The position numbers and the translations under genes were made by a program. From positions 35,747,816-35,811,815 of the forward strand of contig JAVIAB010000092.1 in NCBI GenBank assembly GCA_032433765.1: 64,000 nt of DNA, read 5' to 3'. Source of the stretch: Megaustenia siamemsis. Its lineage: Eukaryota; Mollusca; Gastropoda; Stylommatophora; Ariophantidae. Shown in pieces: positions 63,782 to 64,000 of this stretch. Position 1 is the stretch's first letter. Each line of letters opens with the position of its first letter. Below the pieces are notes generated by a model. The model was not told where the DNA came from. It ran no database searches and saw nothing but the letters and a program-made list of their open reading frames with translations.

Positions 63782-64000
63782 AGCGTATTAGTAGACAAAC
63801 ACCAGACATGCCAAGAGTTGTTAAACCCCTTCTGCCCATACCAGAACAGACTCCCTGGACAGATGAATCAGGATTATCAGTTCAAATACGGACAGAAGTG
63901 AAAGGAATAGTTGACAAAGAGGAACAAAATAGTCTACAGCGAAAAACAATAACTCTCAGTTTCCTGGATGAAGAATACCCACAAGACCTATGGATCCGTG
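63782..64000 (+). mobile_element. LINE-G copy 2, right portion
   Basis: After the AGCGTA duplication (63782-63787) the LINE resumes exactly where it was cut. It encodes TPDMPRVVKPLLPIPEQTPW, LSVQIRTEVKGIVDKEEQNS and YPQDLWIRV, matching copy 1 at 48412-48630. The RNase H domain begins at the window edge. Confidence 0.93.

Overview
This is invertebrate animal genomic DNA. It is A+T-rich and dominated by mobile elements and minisatellites, and contains one host gene. That gene is the 3' part of a Neuralized-type E3 ubiquitin ligase on the + strand: four spliced exons (21634-21941, 25962-26160, 27887-28006, 30854-31344) encode a linker, one complete NHR domain and a C-terminal C3HC4 RING finger, with GT-AG borders and matching phases throughout. 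Earlier exons are not visible and should lie before position 1. The mixture of RTE-like, RNase H-bearing and zinc-finger-tailed LINEs, tRNA-derived SINEs, IS630/Tc1, mariner, piggyBac and Polinton sequences would fit a mollusc or another lophotrochozoan, but the species cannot be fixed from the sequence alone.

Layout. 1-21.6 kb: minisatellites, decayed LINE fragments, SINEs, an inverted-repeat IS630/Tc1-like transposon (10905-12993) with a broken transposase, and a 5'-truncated LINE with a zinc-finger tail (18894-20115). 21.6-32.4 kb: the neuralized exons; the introns are packed with 55-, 33- and 34-bp satellites and LINE pieces. 32.4-45 kb: SINE, LINE and minisatellite territory, with a piggyBac-type MITE set inside a minisatellite (35643-36243) and a 1.8-kb 26-bp satellite (40150-41945). 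45-64 kb: two nearly identical LINE copies (endonuclease, RT, RNase H) in direct tandem, about 4.54 kb apart, each preceded by the same 43-bp satellite.

The most notable structure is at 52949-63781. The second tandem LINE copy is split by a 10.8-kb element with 5'-AG...CT-3' inverted termini and a perfect 6-bp target duplication, the signature of a Maverick/Polinton. It keeps only remnants: a DNA polymerase B palm fragment, integrase C-terminal fragments in both inverted arms, a possible structural-gene fragment, and an unknown minus-strand reading frame. It is filled with 21- and 22-bp arrays. Two younger LINEs sit inside it: an RTE-type element with an intact 1022-codon ORF (11-bp target duplication), and a truncated LINE in the left arm whose empty site is preserved in the right arm. 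The order of events can be read directly: satellite, LINE insertion, segmental tandem duplication, Polinton insertion, then RTE and LINE insertions.

Element labels used below. RTE-A and RTE-B: two related endonuclease-RT LINE families with (ATGATG)n 3' ends. LINE-C: zinc-finger-tailed family. LINE-D: family with a TATC/TAGA tail. LINE-E and LINE-F: decayed endonuclease-RT-like families. LINE-G: the RNase H-bearing family. SINE-1, SINE-1b and SINE-2: tRNA-derived families. These are working names, not database names.
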